Shown one piece after another: positions 22,484-36,467 of a stretch of DNA of 64,000 nucleotides. Location of the stretch: NCBI GenBank assembly GCA_035578905.1, contig JAQJVL010000521.1:124001-188000 (forward strand), given 5' to 3'. Every line of letters starts with the position of its first letter. Within the stretch, counting starts at the first letter, position 1. A model generated the notes under the pieces. It was given only the letters and a program-made list of their open reading frames with translations. It was not told where the DNA came from and did not search any database. Source of the DNA: Stictocephala bisonia. Its lineage: Eukaryota > Arthropoda > Insecta > Hemiptera > Membracidae. A program made the position numbers and the translations under genes.

Positions 22484-23215
22484 CCCTTACGATCCCGAGG
22501 TTCGTATATACGAACCTGAAAAGTATCTGCAAGAAATCCTGGCGTTCGTATATACGGACCTGAAGGGTATCTGCAAGAAATCCCGACGTCCGTATATACG
22601 AACCTTCGCAAAAATATTTTTTTTCTAATATTAAATTATGATAAAATTACACATGTTTTATACTAAGCTGACCGTAAAGAATCATAGTTTATGTATAAAT
22701 TATTTCTGAACTTTATATACCACGTTGAATTATTTTATAACCTATAATCAACTGAGCATTGCAATTCTCGTTGATCTCTATGGCGGTCAGCTGACAGCTT
22801 GACAACTATTATTGTCTATTTTATTTTTTGTGATAAAGTGATGAAATTTTATGAAGTTGTTAAATAAACAATGGGCTTCAAGGTGATACAATCATATTTG
22901 TCATACCTAATTTTTTACTACTTCCTTCATGGACAAAAAGTGAAAAGTTTTCGGCAAAAAGTTTTTTCGGTAAGTATTTTTTTTTTACAAAAAATTTGTT
23001 ATTTGAATACTTATTTTATATTTATGTAGTTCACTTTATTTGGAATAAAGTGGTAAAATAATCATGAGGTTTTATTAAAAAACAAGCGAAAAATTAATTT
23101 TTTAGTAAATACTGCAAAATTGGCAAAATAGACCCGGGATTTTTGGCAGATACCACAATAAAAATGCTAGGATTTTTGGCAAATATTTTTAAAAAAATAC
23201 CCGGGATTCAAAGGG
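22484..23215. mobile_element. piggyBac-like MITE with palindrome array, 732 bp
   Basis: TTAA at 22480-22483 and 23216-23219 flank inverted ends CCCTTACGATCCCGAGG and (reverse complement of the right end) CCCTTTGAATCCCGGG. Just inside the left end a 14-bp palindrome, TTCGTATATACGAA or close variants, is repeated three times at roughly 52-bp spacing within a tandem unit containing TATCTGCAAGAAATCC. No transposase is present. TTAA duplication and CCC ends indicate the piggyBac superfamily. Confidence 0.82.
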
Positions 23216-23334
23216 TTAACCGTTCCCAAACCACAGTCCGATATGTCGGACCGTACTATACTAGCGAAAATCATCATGGATTTATTAATGAGAATTCTAA
23301 TATCAACACAGTCAAAGGCTCAAGTCACAAAAAG

Positions 23335-24962
23335 TAGCCTGAGCAAAGCTCCTGTCTTCAAAAGATGAGTGAATCTGCCTAACCAGTTCATCCAAAGCAT
23401 TAACAATCAATTTATCCTCCCGAAAGCCAAACTGTGAGGAATTTAAAAGGTTATTACTTTCAAAGAAAGAAGTGATTTGGTTGCAAACTAATAATTCTAC
23501 TAATTTTCGTAGTACAGGAATTATATATGTAGGTCGGTAACTTTGAGGTTAGTCCTTAGGACCACTTTTTAAAATTGGACATAGTCATGTGGTTTTAAGT
23601 TGCTCGGGAAAAATGCCATCATGAAGGAAACAATTGATAGTCACCGCCAGAGGTTCAGCCACACTAAGAATGATACTTTTTAGTAAGTTATTAGACATCT
23701 TGTATACATCCAGACCATCAGAATTGCTCATTGCCTTGACAGCACTTAAAACATCATTTGGTGTTACTGTAATCAACTTAAAATTAACTAAATTATTAAT
23801 TGTGTGTTTATCCATAAATTCATTAAACGTAAGGCCTGAGCTTGGGGTATAAACTTTATTTTTTACTTCTTTGACTGATTCAAGAAAGGAAATGTTAAAT
23901 CCAGTCATATCTCTTTTCTTATTTGTTGTGGTACTTTTGATCACATCTCAGGCGGCTTTACGTTTATTTTTACTATTTGTAATATACTCAACATTTTTAG
24001 CTTGATTAGCAATATACAGTTATAGAATTTTTGTACGTATATACCTCATTTTCATACCTGAATTATTTTTGTTCCTTGTACATTTTATAATTCTATCCAG
24101 AAATAGCAATTTTTCTTCAATAGCAGCCAATTCTGATTGTATTTCTTTTTCTTAACTGTTCTTGTTTTATTTACTTTAATAACAACTTTATAATAGTTAA
24201 AACTATTTAATCTTACGTCAAAAATTTTAGCAAACAGAGATGAAGAACTTTCATTGGTGTACTCACTTAACAAGAGTGACCATTTGTACGAAGCCAAGTG
24301 TAAGGAAAGAGGTTTAATATACATATAAATATATTTTTTGTTTCAATATGAGCTTGTTTTGAGTACTTGCACACTGTGAGATGTTTTCATAATCAGCACA
24401 GGTACTTTTGAATCGTATTAACAACTATTCCATCATTATTAGGGAAAAGAGAAGGTCTCTGCCCTATAAATTTGCAAACTATGATTAAAAACAAACACAT
24501 TATCTAGGCAATTTTTTCTTCTTGTTGCCTTTTTATTCAAAGTAAAAAGTTATACTGTCTTAAAATATTCAGGAAGGTGCTTGTAGTTTTGCTATTTGTT
24601 GTAATGTCAAACTTACTACTAAAATGCCCCCCTATTATAATGTTATAGTGTTTCCAACTCATAATAAAGTTTTAAAATTTATCCAGAGTACATAAAAATT
24701 CCTGTGAATTAGCATTTGGGGAATGATAAACTGTAACTACAATAGTTTTACATTCATACAAAAATGTAGCTGCTGCTTGCTTAAAAATTCATTTCGTTGT
24801 AAAAACTGGCTATATGGAATAATTAGCAGCACAATAATATTCATTAGGATGAGAATAACAAATGTCAACTTTTGACAACCAGTGTTCATTCCGTCAAACA
24901 GATTACTTGAAGATTTAAATTTATTAAAAAACTTTCCAAATAGAAATATTAATTCCACGCAC
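23335..24962 (-). pseudogene. Jockey/CR1-like LINE endonuclease-RT remnant
   Basis: On the minus strand the endonuclease end is seen first (about 24620-24962). It contains YHSPNANSQEFLCTLDKF and IIIGGHF, matching the YRSPN...GDFN motifs of APE-type LINE endonucleases. A linker follows, then the RT start at 23585-23944 (ITVTPNDVLSAVKAMSNSDG, AEPLAVTINCFLHDGIFPEQ). The piece ends with SSQFGFREDKLIVNALDELV at about 23340-23440. Stops and frameshifts are frequent, and the catalytic RT half is missing. The remnant lies next to the piggyBac-like MITE in a TMEM165 intron. Confidence 0.75.
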
Positions 24963-25294
24963 AAGTCTTTTTGTATTAACGGGTAGGCATGAAGGCTGAC
25001 TGAACTTCAGGCAAAAATATGAATATTTGACGACTTAGCAATTACATCATATATTATAGCCACTAATGAAATGTACTACGGTGTTCAGTGATTCAACATG
25101 CATCTGATTATATATTAATCATGTCGGTTGCTACACATTTTTATACTCTAAAAAGTACCGAGCGTTACTTTTTACGTCGAGCACTAATACGTTATTGACA
25201 GGTCAACCATTTGACTGCCAGTTTCAACACCACGAAAGTCCATGGATCATCCGTTAATTGCCAGTTGGAGGGTTAAGAGTAGTTCATCACTCAC

Positions 25295-25400
25295 CTGTCC
25301 TCACGGATATCCTTTGGGCCACAAACCGACCACCTAGTACAGCTACTCCTGTACACAGAGAGTGACCGACGATTCCACCCAGCATCACTCCATAGATGTC
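25295..25400 (-). CDS. TMEM165: TMEM165 exon (TM5 region)
   Basis: The acceptor ...GTTTCAG, 106 coding bases and donor ACAG|GTGAGT are all clear. The peptide reads DIYGVMLGGIVGHSLCTGVA and then VLGGRFVAQRISVRT. It aligns with the vertebrate segment that continues from LAARE through G-x-x-x-GGxxGHxLCTG to AQKISVRT. It forms the penultimate transmembrane helix and the short loop before the last one. Phase 0 at the start follows the E of the previous exon. The final G pairs with TA of the terminal exon to make Val. Confidence 0.93.
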
Positions 25401-26302
25401 CTGAAACAACACACACATATACCAGCTGGGTTGATTACATGCTCCTGTTCAAATCAGTAAATTTGTTTGAAATTTCCAAAGCTTCAAGTGTTTTAAAAAC
25501 TAACCCAACGTTTCGACAGGTATAAAACTTCTGTTGTCTTTGGTTGCTTATACACACTATTATATAAAAATATACAATACCTCTGTATTGTTCTCTAACA
25601 ACATTACACAGAAAATATTATTTAATAGTAAGTATATTGAACTTATCCAACAGCCTATGATTTGTCAACTCCATAAGGTATGGGAGTCCTACAGTCATGT
25701 GCTGAACTCACCATGAACATCAGTCTCTAACATATTTACCAAAATGAACAATAACAACCAAACGCCAACAAATAATTTTCAGACAATAGTAGGTGTTTCT
25801 ATTGTTCCATTATTGGGTGGTTTATTGCTGCAACTTATATAAATTGCATTTATTTTTGTGTGACTTAATGAAGTATAACTTTTGATACACTGTTCTCCTG
25901 TCCACTCCTATTCCAAACAGAATCTCATCAAAAATAAATCATCTGATCAATTATTTATTGATTCAAAATTAATTTATCCATTCATATTACTCAAGAAATA
26001 TACCACAATAATTATTGGTATTATATCCACTGAGTAAGTACAAATCTTGAAACCAAGCCCAAAATAAATAGCAAGGACATAATTAAGTAACTCTTATTTG
26101 CTAAATACAAATTAGAATATTTTAACACCTGGAAGTTAAAATTTTAGTGTTAGACTTAAAAACAAAAAATGTGCCTTATGAACAGATAATTTAATACAAC
26201 TGTAAATAATATATTAAATAACAATATCTAATAGAAGTCCTTTTGGCGATACAAAATAAAAAAATAACTATCCTCTATCCATGCTCCATGTTAAGAACTC
26301 AC

Positions 26303-26473
26303 CTCCCTAGCAGCAAGTATAATTGTAGTGAGTTGTGAGCGATCACCCCATTCAGCCAGGAATGTAAGTGTAAATGCTTGTAGGAAAATGCGAGACACAA
26401 CCTTGAGGATATTCTGGCGCCGATGACGTCCACTCTCTGGATCTACAGCCAGCATGTGCACCTCCTTCTCAAT
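26303..26473 (-). CDS. TMEM165: TMEM165 exon with second E-x-G-D motif
   Basis: This exon carries the hallmark of UPF0016 transporters: FLQAFTLTFLAEWGDRSQLT and then TIILAARE, including the second E-x-G-D-[KR]-[ST] motif (EWGDRS). In this family the two such motifs line the cation path for Mn2+/Ca2+ exchange in the Golgi, which supports glycosylation. The N-terminal part (IEKEVHMLAVDPESGRHRRQ) is the end of the cytosolic linker. It is 171 bp, phase 0 at both ends, with acceptor TGTGTGGACAG and donor GAG|GTGAGT. The preceding intron contains the 151-bp satellite. Confidence 0.95.
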
Positions 26474-27474
26474 CTGTCCACACAATCACTATCAGCACAA
26501 ACTAAACACACAATAAGTCATACACACAATTCCAAAACCAAGGACACAATGTTTTTGAATACAAGAATGGATGGCTACAATACAGATAATTTGATGTTAG
26601 AGTTGTACAATTGTTCTGTATTATCTTCTATAAAAAAATATTTATTCGTTTGAATTAGGCACTTTTTCTTTTAAAGAAAATTTATGTTGTCTGGCTATAA
26701 AAAAGTCACAATTCAAACAACTGAATGAATAATATAACCAAATGAACATTTAATGAGGAAATTACATTTTTCAACAAACGGAATTAAAGCTATGACTGAT
26801 AGCATAACTATACTGAAATGAAAACACTTCAGCCAATGTATATTTTTTAGAACTACATTCATTAACTGTTGAAAATAAGTTGAAGGTAAAAATAATTCTG
26901 AATATTGTATTTTATTGAAATTTTTTATTTATTTGAGATAGAAGATGTAATCATTTGAGACCAGAAAATATGTACAAAACATGTTCGTATTAATTTTCAT
27001 ATATTATAAATTTTCATATTCATATTAATAACACATATTAAAGCAGGTGTGATGATCTAATGATTAAAAAATTAATGTAATACAACTAAAAAAAAGAACA
27101 TATTGCCACAAAATTTGCCTTAAAAACTATTAATCATACTTTTTTTAAAAATCAAATCGAAACAACATTGACAAAATTAACTGATTGAATATTTTTAACT
27201 AGTGCCTATCAGTTATACAAAAAAAGAATAAGTTGCAAGTATTACAGACATTTTTTTACTAGGTTTTTTACCTGTATCATAACTCTGTTGAAACTTATAT
27301 TCATTAAAACTTAAAGGCAATAAAAAGATTTGACTAACAGTTGGTTCCGAGATTAGTTGTGCATGAAGGATGGATCGGTGATCCCCTACCAAAGTGTTGC
27401 AGTGATTCCTCATGGCTCGTGTGTATAGGGTGGGTGGGTGTGATCATTAATTAGGAGTGTATAAGGTGTTGTAT
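26474..27474. other. Intronic AT-rich sequence
   Basis: No gene is supported. Small ORFs at 26423-26653 and 27213-27413 lack features. The GGGTGGGTGGG run near 27430 borders the satellite array. Confidence 0.45.
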
Positions 27475-30400
27475 CACTTATGAGATGTGAGTGTATAATG
27501 GATGAGGTTTTTAAGAATTGTGTTTGTTCCACCAAGAGCCATGAGCATGAGACTAGTGTGATCATTAATGAGTTATGCATTTAGCTACATCAGTAACGTT
27601 GATGCCTTAAGGTGTCGTATACATTCACTTATGAGATGAGAGCATATAATGGATGAGGTTTTTAAGAATTGTGTTTGTTCTACCAAGAGCCATGAGCATG
27701 AGACTAGTGTGATCATTAATGAGTTATGCATTTAGCTACATCAGTAACGTTGATGCCTTAAGGTGTCGTATACATTCACTTATGAGATGTGAGTGTATAA
27801 TGGATGAGGTTTTTAAGAATTGTGTTTGTTCCACCAAGAGCCATGAGCATGAGACTAGTGTGATCATTAATGAGTTATGCATTTAGCTACATCAGTAACG
27901 TTGATGCCTTAAGGTGTCGTATACATTCACTTATGAGATGTGAGTGTATAATGGATGAGGTTTTTAAGAATTGTGTTTGTTCCACCAAGAGCCATGAGCA
28001 TGAGACTAGTGTGATCATTAATGAGTTATGCATTTAGCTACATCAGTAACGTTGATGCCTTAAGGTGTCGTATACATTCACTTATGAGATGTGAGTGTAT
28101 AATGGATGAGGTTTTTAAGAATTGTGTTTGTTCCACCAAGAGCCATGAGCATGAGACTAGTGTGATCATTAATGAGTTATGCATTTAGCTACATCAGTAA
28201 CGTTGATACCTTAAGGTGTCGTATACATTCACTTATGAGATGTGAGTGTATAATGGATGAGGTTTTTAAGAATTGTGTTTGTTCCACCAAGAGCCATGAG
28301 CATGAGACTAGTGTGATCATTAATGAGTTATGCATTTAGCTACATCAGTAACGTTGATGCCTTAAGGTGTCGTATACATTCACTTATGAGATGAGAGCAT
28401 ATAATGGATGAGGTTTTTAAGAATTGTGTTTGTTCCACCAAGAGCCATGAGCATGAGACTAGTGTGATCATTAATGAGTTATGCATTTAGCTACATCAGT
28501 AACGTTGATGCCTTAAGGTGTCGTATACATTCACTTATGAGATGTGAGTGTATAATGGATGAGGTTTTTAAGAATTGTGTTTGTTCCACCAAGAGCCATG
28601 AGCATGAGACTAGTGTGATCATTAATGAGTTATGCATTTAGCTACATCAGTAACGTTGATGCCTTAAGGTGTCGTATACATTCACTTATGAGATGTGAGT
28701 GTATAATGGATGAGGTTTTTAAGAATTGTGTTTGTTCCACCAAGAGCCATGAGCATGAGACTAGTGTGATCATTAATGAGTTATGCATTTAGCTACATCA
28801 GTAACGTTGATGCCTTAAGGTGTCGTATACATTCACTTATGAGATGAGAGCATATAATGGATGAGGTTTTTAAGAATTGTGTTTGTTCCACCAAGAGCCA
28901 TGAGCATGAGACTAGTGTGATCATTAATGAGTTATGCATTTAGCTACATCAGTAACGTTGATGCCTTAAGGTGTCGTATACATTCACTTATGAGATGTGA
29001 GTGTATAATGGATGAGGTTTTTAAGAATTGTGTTTGTTCCACCAAGAGCCATGAGCATGAGACTAGTGTGATCATTAATGAGTTATGCATTTAGCTACAT
29101 CAGTAACGTTGATGCCTTAAGGTGTCGTATACATTCACTTATTAGATGTGAGTGTATAATGGATGAGGTTTTTAAGAATTGTGTTTGTTCCACCAAGAGC
29201 CATGAGCATGAGACTAGTGTGATCATTAATGAGTTATGCATTTAGCTACATCAGTAACGTTGATGCCTTAAGGTGTCGTATACATTCACTTATGAGATGT
29301 GAGTGTATAATGGATGAGGTTTTTAAGAATTGTGTTTGTTCCACCAAGAGCCATGAGCATGAGACTAGTGTGATCATTAATGAGTTATGCATTTAGCTAC
29401 ATCAGTAACGTTGATGCCTTAAGGTGTCGTATACATTCACTTATGAGATGTGAGTGTATAATGGATGAGGTTTTTAAGAATTGTGTTTGTTCCACCAAGA
29501 GCCATGAGCATGAGACTAGTGTGATCATTAATGAGTTATGCATTTAGCTACATCAGTAACGTTGATGCCTTAAGGTGTCGTATACATTCACTTATGAGAT
29601 GTGAGTGTATAATGGATGAGGTTTTTAAGAATTGTGTTTGTTCCACCAAGAGCCATGAGCATGAGACTAGTGTGATCATTAATGAGTTATGCATTTAGCT
29701 ACATCAGTAACGTTGATGCCTTAAGGTGTCGTATACATTCACTTATGAGATGAGAGCATATAATGGATGAGGTTTTTAAGAATTGTGTTTGTTCCACCAA
29801 GACCCATGAGCATGAGACTAGTGTGATCATTAATGAGTTATGCATTTAGCTACATCAGTAACGTTGATAGCTTAAGGTGTCGTATACATTCACTTATGAG
29901 ATGAGAGCATATAATGGATGAGGTTTTTAAGAATTGTGTTTGTTCCACCAAGAGCCATGAGCATGAGACTAGTGTGATCATTAATGAGTTATGCATTTAG
30001 CTACATCAGTAACGTTGATACCTTAAGGTGTCGTATACATTCACTTATGAGATGAGAGCATATAATGGATGAGGTTTTTAAGAATTGTGTTTGTTCCACC
30101 AAGACCCATGAGCATGAGACTAGTGTGATCATTAATGAGTTATGCATTTAGCTACATCAGTAACGTTGATACCTTAAGGTGTCGTATACATTCACTTATG
30201 AGATGAGAGCATATAATGGATGAGGTTTTTAAGAATTGTGTTTGTTCCACCAAGACCCATGAGCATGAGACTAGTGTGATCATTAATGAGTTATGCATTT
30301 TGCTACATCAGTAACGTTGATACCTTAAGGTGTCGTATACATTCACTTATGAGATGAGAGCATATAATGGATGAGGTTTTTAAGAAGTGTATTTGTTCTA

Positions 30401-30655
30401 AGAATCATATGAGTTGTTTCTGTTCCTACATCAGTAACATTGATGCCTTAAGGTGTCGTATACATTCACTTATGAGATGTGAGTGTATAATAGATGAGGT
30501 TTTTAAGAATTGTGTTTGTTCTAAGAGTCACATGAGTTGTTTCTGTTCCTACATCAGTAACATTGATGCCTTAAGGTGTTGTATACATTCACTTATGAGA
30601 TGTGAGCATATAATGGATGAGTTTTTAAGAATTGTGTTTGTTCTAATGTCTTGTG
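27475..30655. repeat. Intronic satellite, 151-bp units with 123-bp edge units
   Basis: Nineteen nearly identical head-to-tail units of 151 bp can be counted by the recurring GAGATG(T)GAG anchor at 27481, 27633, 27784, 27935 and so on to 30351 (one spacing is 152). Each contains GGATGAGGTTTTTAAGAATT, CACCAAGAGCCATGAGCATG and TAACGTTGATGCCTTAAGGT. Two sub-types alternate irregularly (GATGTGAGTGTATAATGG and GATGAGAGCATATAATGG). The last four interior units are all of the second type, and three of them carry GACCCATGAG for GAGCCATGAG. At the right edge the units shrink to 123 bp (30364, 30487, 30610) and diverge. The array is within a TMEM165 intron. Confidence 0.95.
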
Positions 30656-30660
30656 GATAG

Positions 30661-33600
30661 AATGAAAGTGGTTCAAGGAGTTGTTTATGTTCCTACATGA
30701 TTTCTGTCCATTCCCTCAGGTATTGGGATGTGTTAATTTCCCATGATTTGTGATCATTTACACATGAGTGATTTGCATAGAATGGATTGGGCTTCAAGAA
30801 TCTGTTTTCCTCTACATTCCCTCATGAGTTGTGTCTGTAGGGTAGTCCAATTTTGAATGAGGTGTGTCTGTTCTTCTACGAGTTAAGAAGCCCCATGCGT
30901 CTTGAGAGAAGAATGATTGAGGTCTTCAAAGAAGTATTTTCTATTACCTCCACAATTCTAATATTTTATGAGTTATATCCATAGGAACTAGTCTAAGTAT
31001 ATGATTTTGTTATTCTAGGAATAAAAAAAGGTAATATCATATGATTTTTAGTAGTGAAACATATCTATTAAGACATAATTCCCCTTGTTTACTAAAACAA
31101 GTCTAATGTTTGTTTTGTAGACTCATTGAACTAACAGCTTAGTGTAAATTGAAACTATGGAAATAGCACAAAGGTAAAAAATTCATAATAGCAAAGGTAT
31201 GAATCTGGGACTTCAAGCAACTGACTTAGACCATTAAGCCTTAATGACTGCAGCCATTCCAGGAATCATGTTCATAAGAACTTGTTTATAAACAAGAGTG
31301 ATGTAACTATGACGGCCGGCCATCAACCTAACTAAATCAAATTAACGATTTCGTATTCAGTAGGAGCTTCTAATGAGTAAAGTCTAAGGTCTATAAATGA
31401 AAGGTTGGTAATCAATCAAAACTCTTTACTACTGATTACTGAACAAATCAATAAAAAATGAACAAAAATAAGAGAATTACAATGTAACAAAAGTTCAATT
31501 AATATTTGTTTAGCAAAAGTATTAATTAATAATCACTTAAGTTTCAAATTGGGTTAACGTCACGATTTAGAAATTTATAAAAGATTGAGGGGGAGGGAGA
31601 ATGACTAGGCGACTTCTCTCAACGGTACCAAAGCAGACAGTGCCAATAAGGCAGCCTCAAAATTCGCTGTTGGGGCGGTTCTCCACCAGCCAACACCCTG
31701 CAGACTAGAGCTGCCAAATGATTAAATTGTGTGTAACTAACTTGTAAAGTGACATATTTCGATGTGAAACATGGTTTTTAGTGTGTGTGGCGGTAGGCGC
31801 TATCTGGTCTAGTTGCTCAACCAGATAAACATCTTCCGCCATGAGCACTATTTTACAGTTTTTATATTTCTTTATTAGGTTTTGGTTCAAATTATTATAG
31901 GAGTTAGGTGGTGTTGATTGAAACTGTATGGAATAAATTAAAATAATATTTCCTGTTACTGTCTCTAAAAATTAATTTATTAAAGTCAAGAATTATGTAA
32001 ATTCTGACATAAGTTTATTAATAAAGGTGATACTGGTCAATATTATTGAGAGCAAAATATAAATTTACTTTTGGGATGTCATATAACTATATTATAAAAG
32101 CTATGTCTGTTCTAGGATTTACGACCATGCTCTGAGGATTTGTATCTGTATTTTAAATCCATACCAAGAGTGGGTGTCTAGATTGAGTATTTGTATTCCT
32201 TGTATTTATAGGAAGTAAGCTCCTTTTATGGTGACATTTAGCAAAATATATTAAAATACCAGGTACTTAGTGTATATAAATATTTAATTTGCACCAACTT
32301 AAAAATAAAACTATCTTAGTATCAAAACAGATGCAGATACTACTTTTAAGCTTTGCTTAAGACGTACAACACATGTTTGGAAGATTGTCAATGAATCTCA
32401 TTTTTACAGAATAGCCCACAATGTTTCATGGTTATTACAGCTAACAAGCCTGTATCTACAGAAAATGTAACATCAATTGATAACCAAATCGGAATCTCTT
32501 TGCTATAGAAAGGTAAGTAGTCTGCATAATTATTGCTAAAAAAACTATAGAACATCATGTAGACACGCTAAATAATATTGTAATTTGAACTTAATCTGCA
32601 TCTATGGAATGACTGAAGGCCATGGAAGGCACTCCTCTATACTGAAGTGACATTACACTACCAGTAATTTTTTATTCATCCCTTAGATAATATAAACAAT
32701 ACTTATAACATAGAAAGATGAATTGTCATAACTTTTTTTTTAATTACATAGAGATAAATAATTAAATAACAATTTTTCTAAATAAAAACTTTTTACACAA
32801 TACATAGCCCAACTGTGCCCCATCCCTTGACAATTCACAGGAACAATATAATTTTAGTGAAAGATTAACAAATTAGTTTGAGATAAATCTTCTATTTTGA
32901 AGTTGAACAGTCTGTATACTAACTTTAATGAAAAAAAAAAGAAAAGAAACACCACACATTAAATTATATTTCTCTAAGTTTAGTAACACATCTTCTGGCC
33001 ACCTCACTTTTCACATCAGCTTGAGTATGATATAATATTGATTATTTTGTAGACAAGGAATAGTAAAAAATAAAACTGGATAGCAACTCGTTGATTCTAA
33101 CAAAAATCCAGTATAATGTTAGTTTTATAAATTTATTAAATACTGAACATTTGTTATTGTACTTTGACTAGTATTAAGATCAGCTAATTAATGATAAGTT
33201 AGAGGAGCAGATGACAATGTGGCGCCCTACATTGTCATACACTCCTTAAATGAAAAACTTCGGTTTATCTCTTACGTTTCCTACAATCTGGTGAAAGGAT
33301 ACCCAGTAAAATTGTTAATACCCATAACACCAGTAAAATGGAAGATGATTAAACCACAGGGTATTTATTATTAAAATACATATATAAAACAATGTTAACA
33401 TAACAACCAAACGATTATTTACATCTCCTAATAAGTTAAAAAGTTAATTCTCCGTTTAAACAAGTATGACAGATTTCATTTGCAAAAATTAGAAAATATG
33501 CTAACTGTATATATACACAAACTATTTTCTCCAAAAACATTAGTGAGAGAAGCAGACACAAAGAGCAGTTTTAGAAGAGCAAGAAAGATATTTATCTAAA

Positions 33601-36374
33601 AAAAGAAGGAGCGTGGCAACTAAATCAGAAAAAAGCAAAAGAAAATTTTTAACTATGTATACAGATAATAAAAAGTTACATCAAAGAAAATACCTAAGCT
33701 TAATAACATCTTAAGAGTTTAAGTAAATGACAAAGTAAATTTGTTTTATGGTGAGAGTGTACAATGCCCACAGAGTGTACAATGCCCACACGGCTGATTC
33801 ATAATAGCTATGCATACATCAACTAGAACTTATCTTGGTCTGATTTTAGTACAATAAAAGTTAGTTAACTAAGAATTCTATTTGGTTTGTATGTTTCAAA
33901 ATCTAGAACTGTAACATTATATAGTCTCAATACCTATTACATATCAATTAAGAGAAAAAATTAGTCAAGATTCTGTAGATCAACAAAAATCCTACGAACT
34001 GTCAAACCTTTAATATTTAATTAGAAGCACACAAGTGACAGTCAAACCCTGTTAAAAGTAACTATTTACTTAATGTTTGGTTTGAACAACAGACACTGTT
34101 ATTAGTGATATGCCAAACACGTACATACAGAAGTCTGGAATATAGAATTAAGTTTGAGATAACCTTGAAAGCCATCACCACAAGCAGTAAAGCTAGATAA
34201 GTTAGTAAAACCAAAGCAAGGACAGTGCTACAGAAATAAATTTGAAAACAAACCATACACTGTACTTATAACAGTTCCCATTAAATTCAGACGCTAATTA
34301 AACAAAACTTAATATAAAACTGTTAAAAACACTACAAATAACAAATTCACAACTGTAGTATCTGGAGTGTACGAAATAAATCAGTTAAGCAGAAACAGTT
34401 AAAAGTACAGATACAATAAGAAGGTACATGCCTGATTTGCATGAGTTCCATATAAATTAACATCAGATTAATGCAAACCGGGCAATACCTTAAATTGCAG
34501 ATTTAGACTAAGCAATTCCTTTTTATTAAAAAATATATTACTAACAGTGAGGAAAATGTTGGGATATTAAATGGTTAAAATTATAATACAATTTTAATGC
34601 TTTGGTTAAAATCTTTGAACATGAACTTAAAATCCTCTATGAGTGATTCCAATGAGGTTTGTACATATTGTGGCCCATTATAACGAATAAATATGCACAC
34701 TTGTAACCGCGTAAACCCATAACTGGTTACACCATTAAATTTAATTGAATTAAGAACTAAACATGGCCCTTATGGCCAGAGATGAGGAATAACTGTAAGA
34801 GTTAATAAATACAGGGCAAACACCTGTGAAAGAATACAGGATGAGAATGAATGCCTAGAAAACAAAATTTATGAAAGTGGGAGATGAGAAAATAAAGAGA
34901 ATAATTATTTTTCATGACTAAAAATTTTCAATGTTTTTCAATAGTATTTTAAAATATATTATACTAATAATATAATAATAAACACTATACCACGTAATGC
35001 TCCATATTTTACATCTTCCACTGTTTGGACTGAACCAATTCTTCATTACTCATGATGTGATTGTATTGTACTTTGACACCAATTTCGATCTTAATGCTCA
35101 TGTATAAAGTTCTTAGATTTCTAATACAATACAAGTGAACATAACACAAACATATTACAAGTACAAAATGTACAAATCTTATGGTGATCGATTTCAGTAA
35201 ACCATTTCTACCTTCCTCAGACTAGTGGGATTCACAACCCTTGTATTGTTTTCTACCAACATATTATATTTTATGTTAAATTAAGAAACAATTTATTATA
35301 CAGTTTTCACCAATATCCTACAAATGGACGGTGGGGTGCACTAGGACCCAAGATCAAGCAGGCAAGTAATTCAGAAAGCCTGTAAGGTAATATCATTCTG
35401 GCATTTTGAGTACCATTAAAGGCTGTGGAGAGCCTTCAGCTGATGAATGGCAAGAATCAGAGACTTTGAAGGCAGATGAGTGTCTGTACATAGAAAAGAA
35501 CTCCCTTGGTTTAGTTCAGATGAGTCAAAGACATTGATAACGATGGGGATTGGAAAGTATGATGCCATACCCTGTTATTGAATGAGTTGAGAACTGATTA
35601 AATAAAATAAAAAAGCTTTGTTATTACCATTTTTTCCTTGAATACAGATGTTAGTAAGTGCGTTCTAAGCTAAATTACCTACTATAATAAAGTAGCAAGT
35701 AATTAATATTTCTGTTTATTATGGTTACAATGTCATATAGATGAATTTAATTAAATAATCTACACATGATGGTTTTTAAATTTTACAAGGTAATCTTTCA
35801 CAAAAAAAGGTTGAACAGCATATTAAGTTGGTAAAGATTTCATAAATATTCTGAAAATTTTAAAGCGAACCATCAGGAAAATATCTTTTAAAATAATATA
35901 ACCAAAATATTTTATTTATTAACAATGAAACAGGTAAAACAGTAGCAAATTGATTTGTTAAATTTCAAGGAATTGTTGAGAAAAGAATTAAATTCATTTG
36001 CTAATGCTTTGCATGTTCTCTATTAATAAATAAAATACTTGGGTTATACAGTATTTTCGTAAGGAAAAACTATCTTTATTATTTTTATTTTTATTAATCT
36101 TTATCGCGGTAGATATTTCAAAAGCATTATGAATCCAAAATGAAACATTTGTTTTAATAAATAAGCAGAATAGTGAGAAATTAATTTCAGCACTTCAATT
36201 AAAAAACATTCTTACCTTAATTTTGTGTGAAATATTTAATAACAAAGACAGTTGCGGAAGTATTATTAGCTGATTACGCAGACTGTGAGCCTGAAAAGCA
36301 AGTGAACGTAAAGCCACTACAAACACAAACTATGCTACAAAACAAAAGAACCCCCTTTACAAAAGAATGATGAC
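30661..36374. other. Long intronic stretch without genes
   Basis: This is AT-rich intron sequence. It holds a degraded continuation of satellite-like text (30661-30960), a tRNA-like B-box remnant on the minus strand near 31196-31270, an 18-bp perfect tandem duplication (AGAGTGTACAATGCCCAC at 33754-33771 and 33772-33789), and a partial copy of the 21182 MITE family at 35165-35250. No exon with TMEM165 similarity was found here. Confidence 0.45.
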
Positions 36375-36467
36375 CTTTGGTGCATCTATCGTCCCATCGG
36401 CTTCCTCTGTGGCGGGTTGAGTCCCACTCCCCGTGGCAGACTCGTGGTCCAGTCCATTCACCACAGC
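36375..36467 (-). CDS. TMEM165: TMEM165 linker exon (candidate cassette A)
   Basis: The acceptor TTTTTGTAACAG is followed by 93 bases in phase 0. They encode AVVNGLDHESATGSGTQPAT, then EEADGTIDAPK, ending CCAAAG|GTCATC (a weak donor). The acidic, low-complexity peptide fits the poorly conserved cytosolic linker between the two transmembrane halves of TMEM165. It parallels the 51115-51189 exon: both begin GCTG after a GTAACAG acceptor, end with a Lys codon and have a GTCA donor. This suggests an ancient exon duplication or alternative cassettes. The match is by position, phase and composition rather than strong sequence conservation. Confidence 0.7.

Noticed and set aside
27475..30655. Regular repeat array as a CRISPR
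   Set aside because: Units are 151 bp of near-identical sequence with no unique spacers, inside a eukaryotic intron. It is a satellite.
30367..30660. 97-codon ORF with 41-residue Cys-rich repeats as a gene
   Set aside because: It exists only because the edge units are 123 bp (multiple of three). There is no start context or splice support, and the rest of the array is closed in every frame I checked. I keep it only as a clue to the repeat's history.
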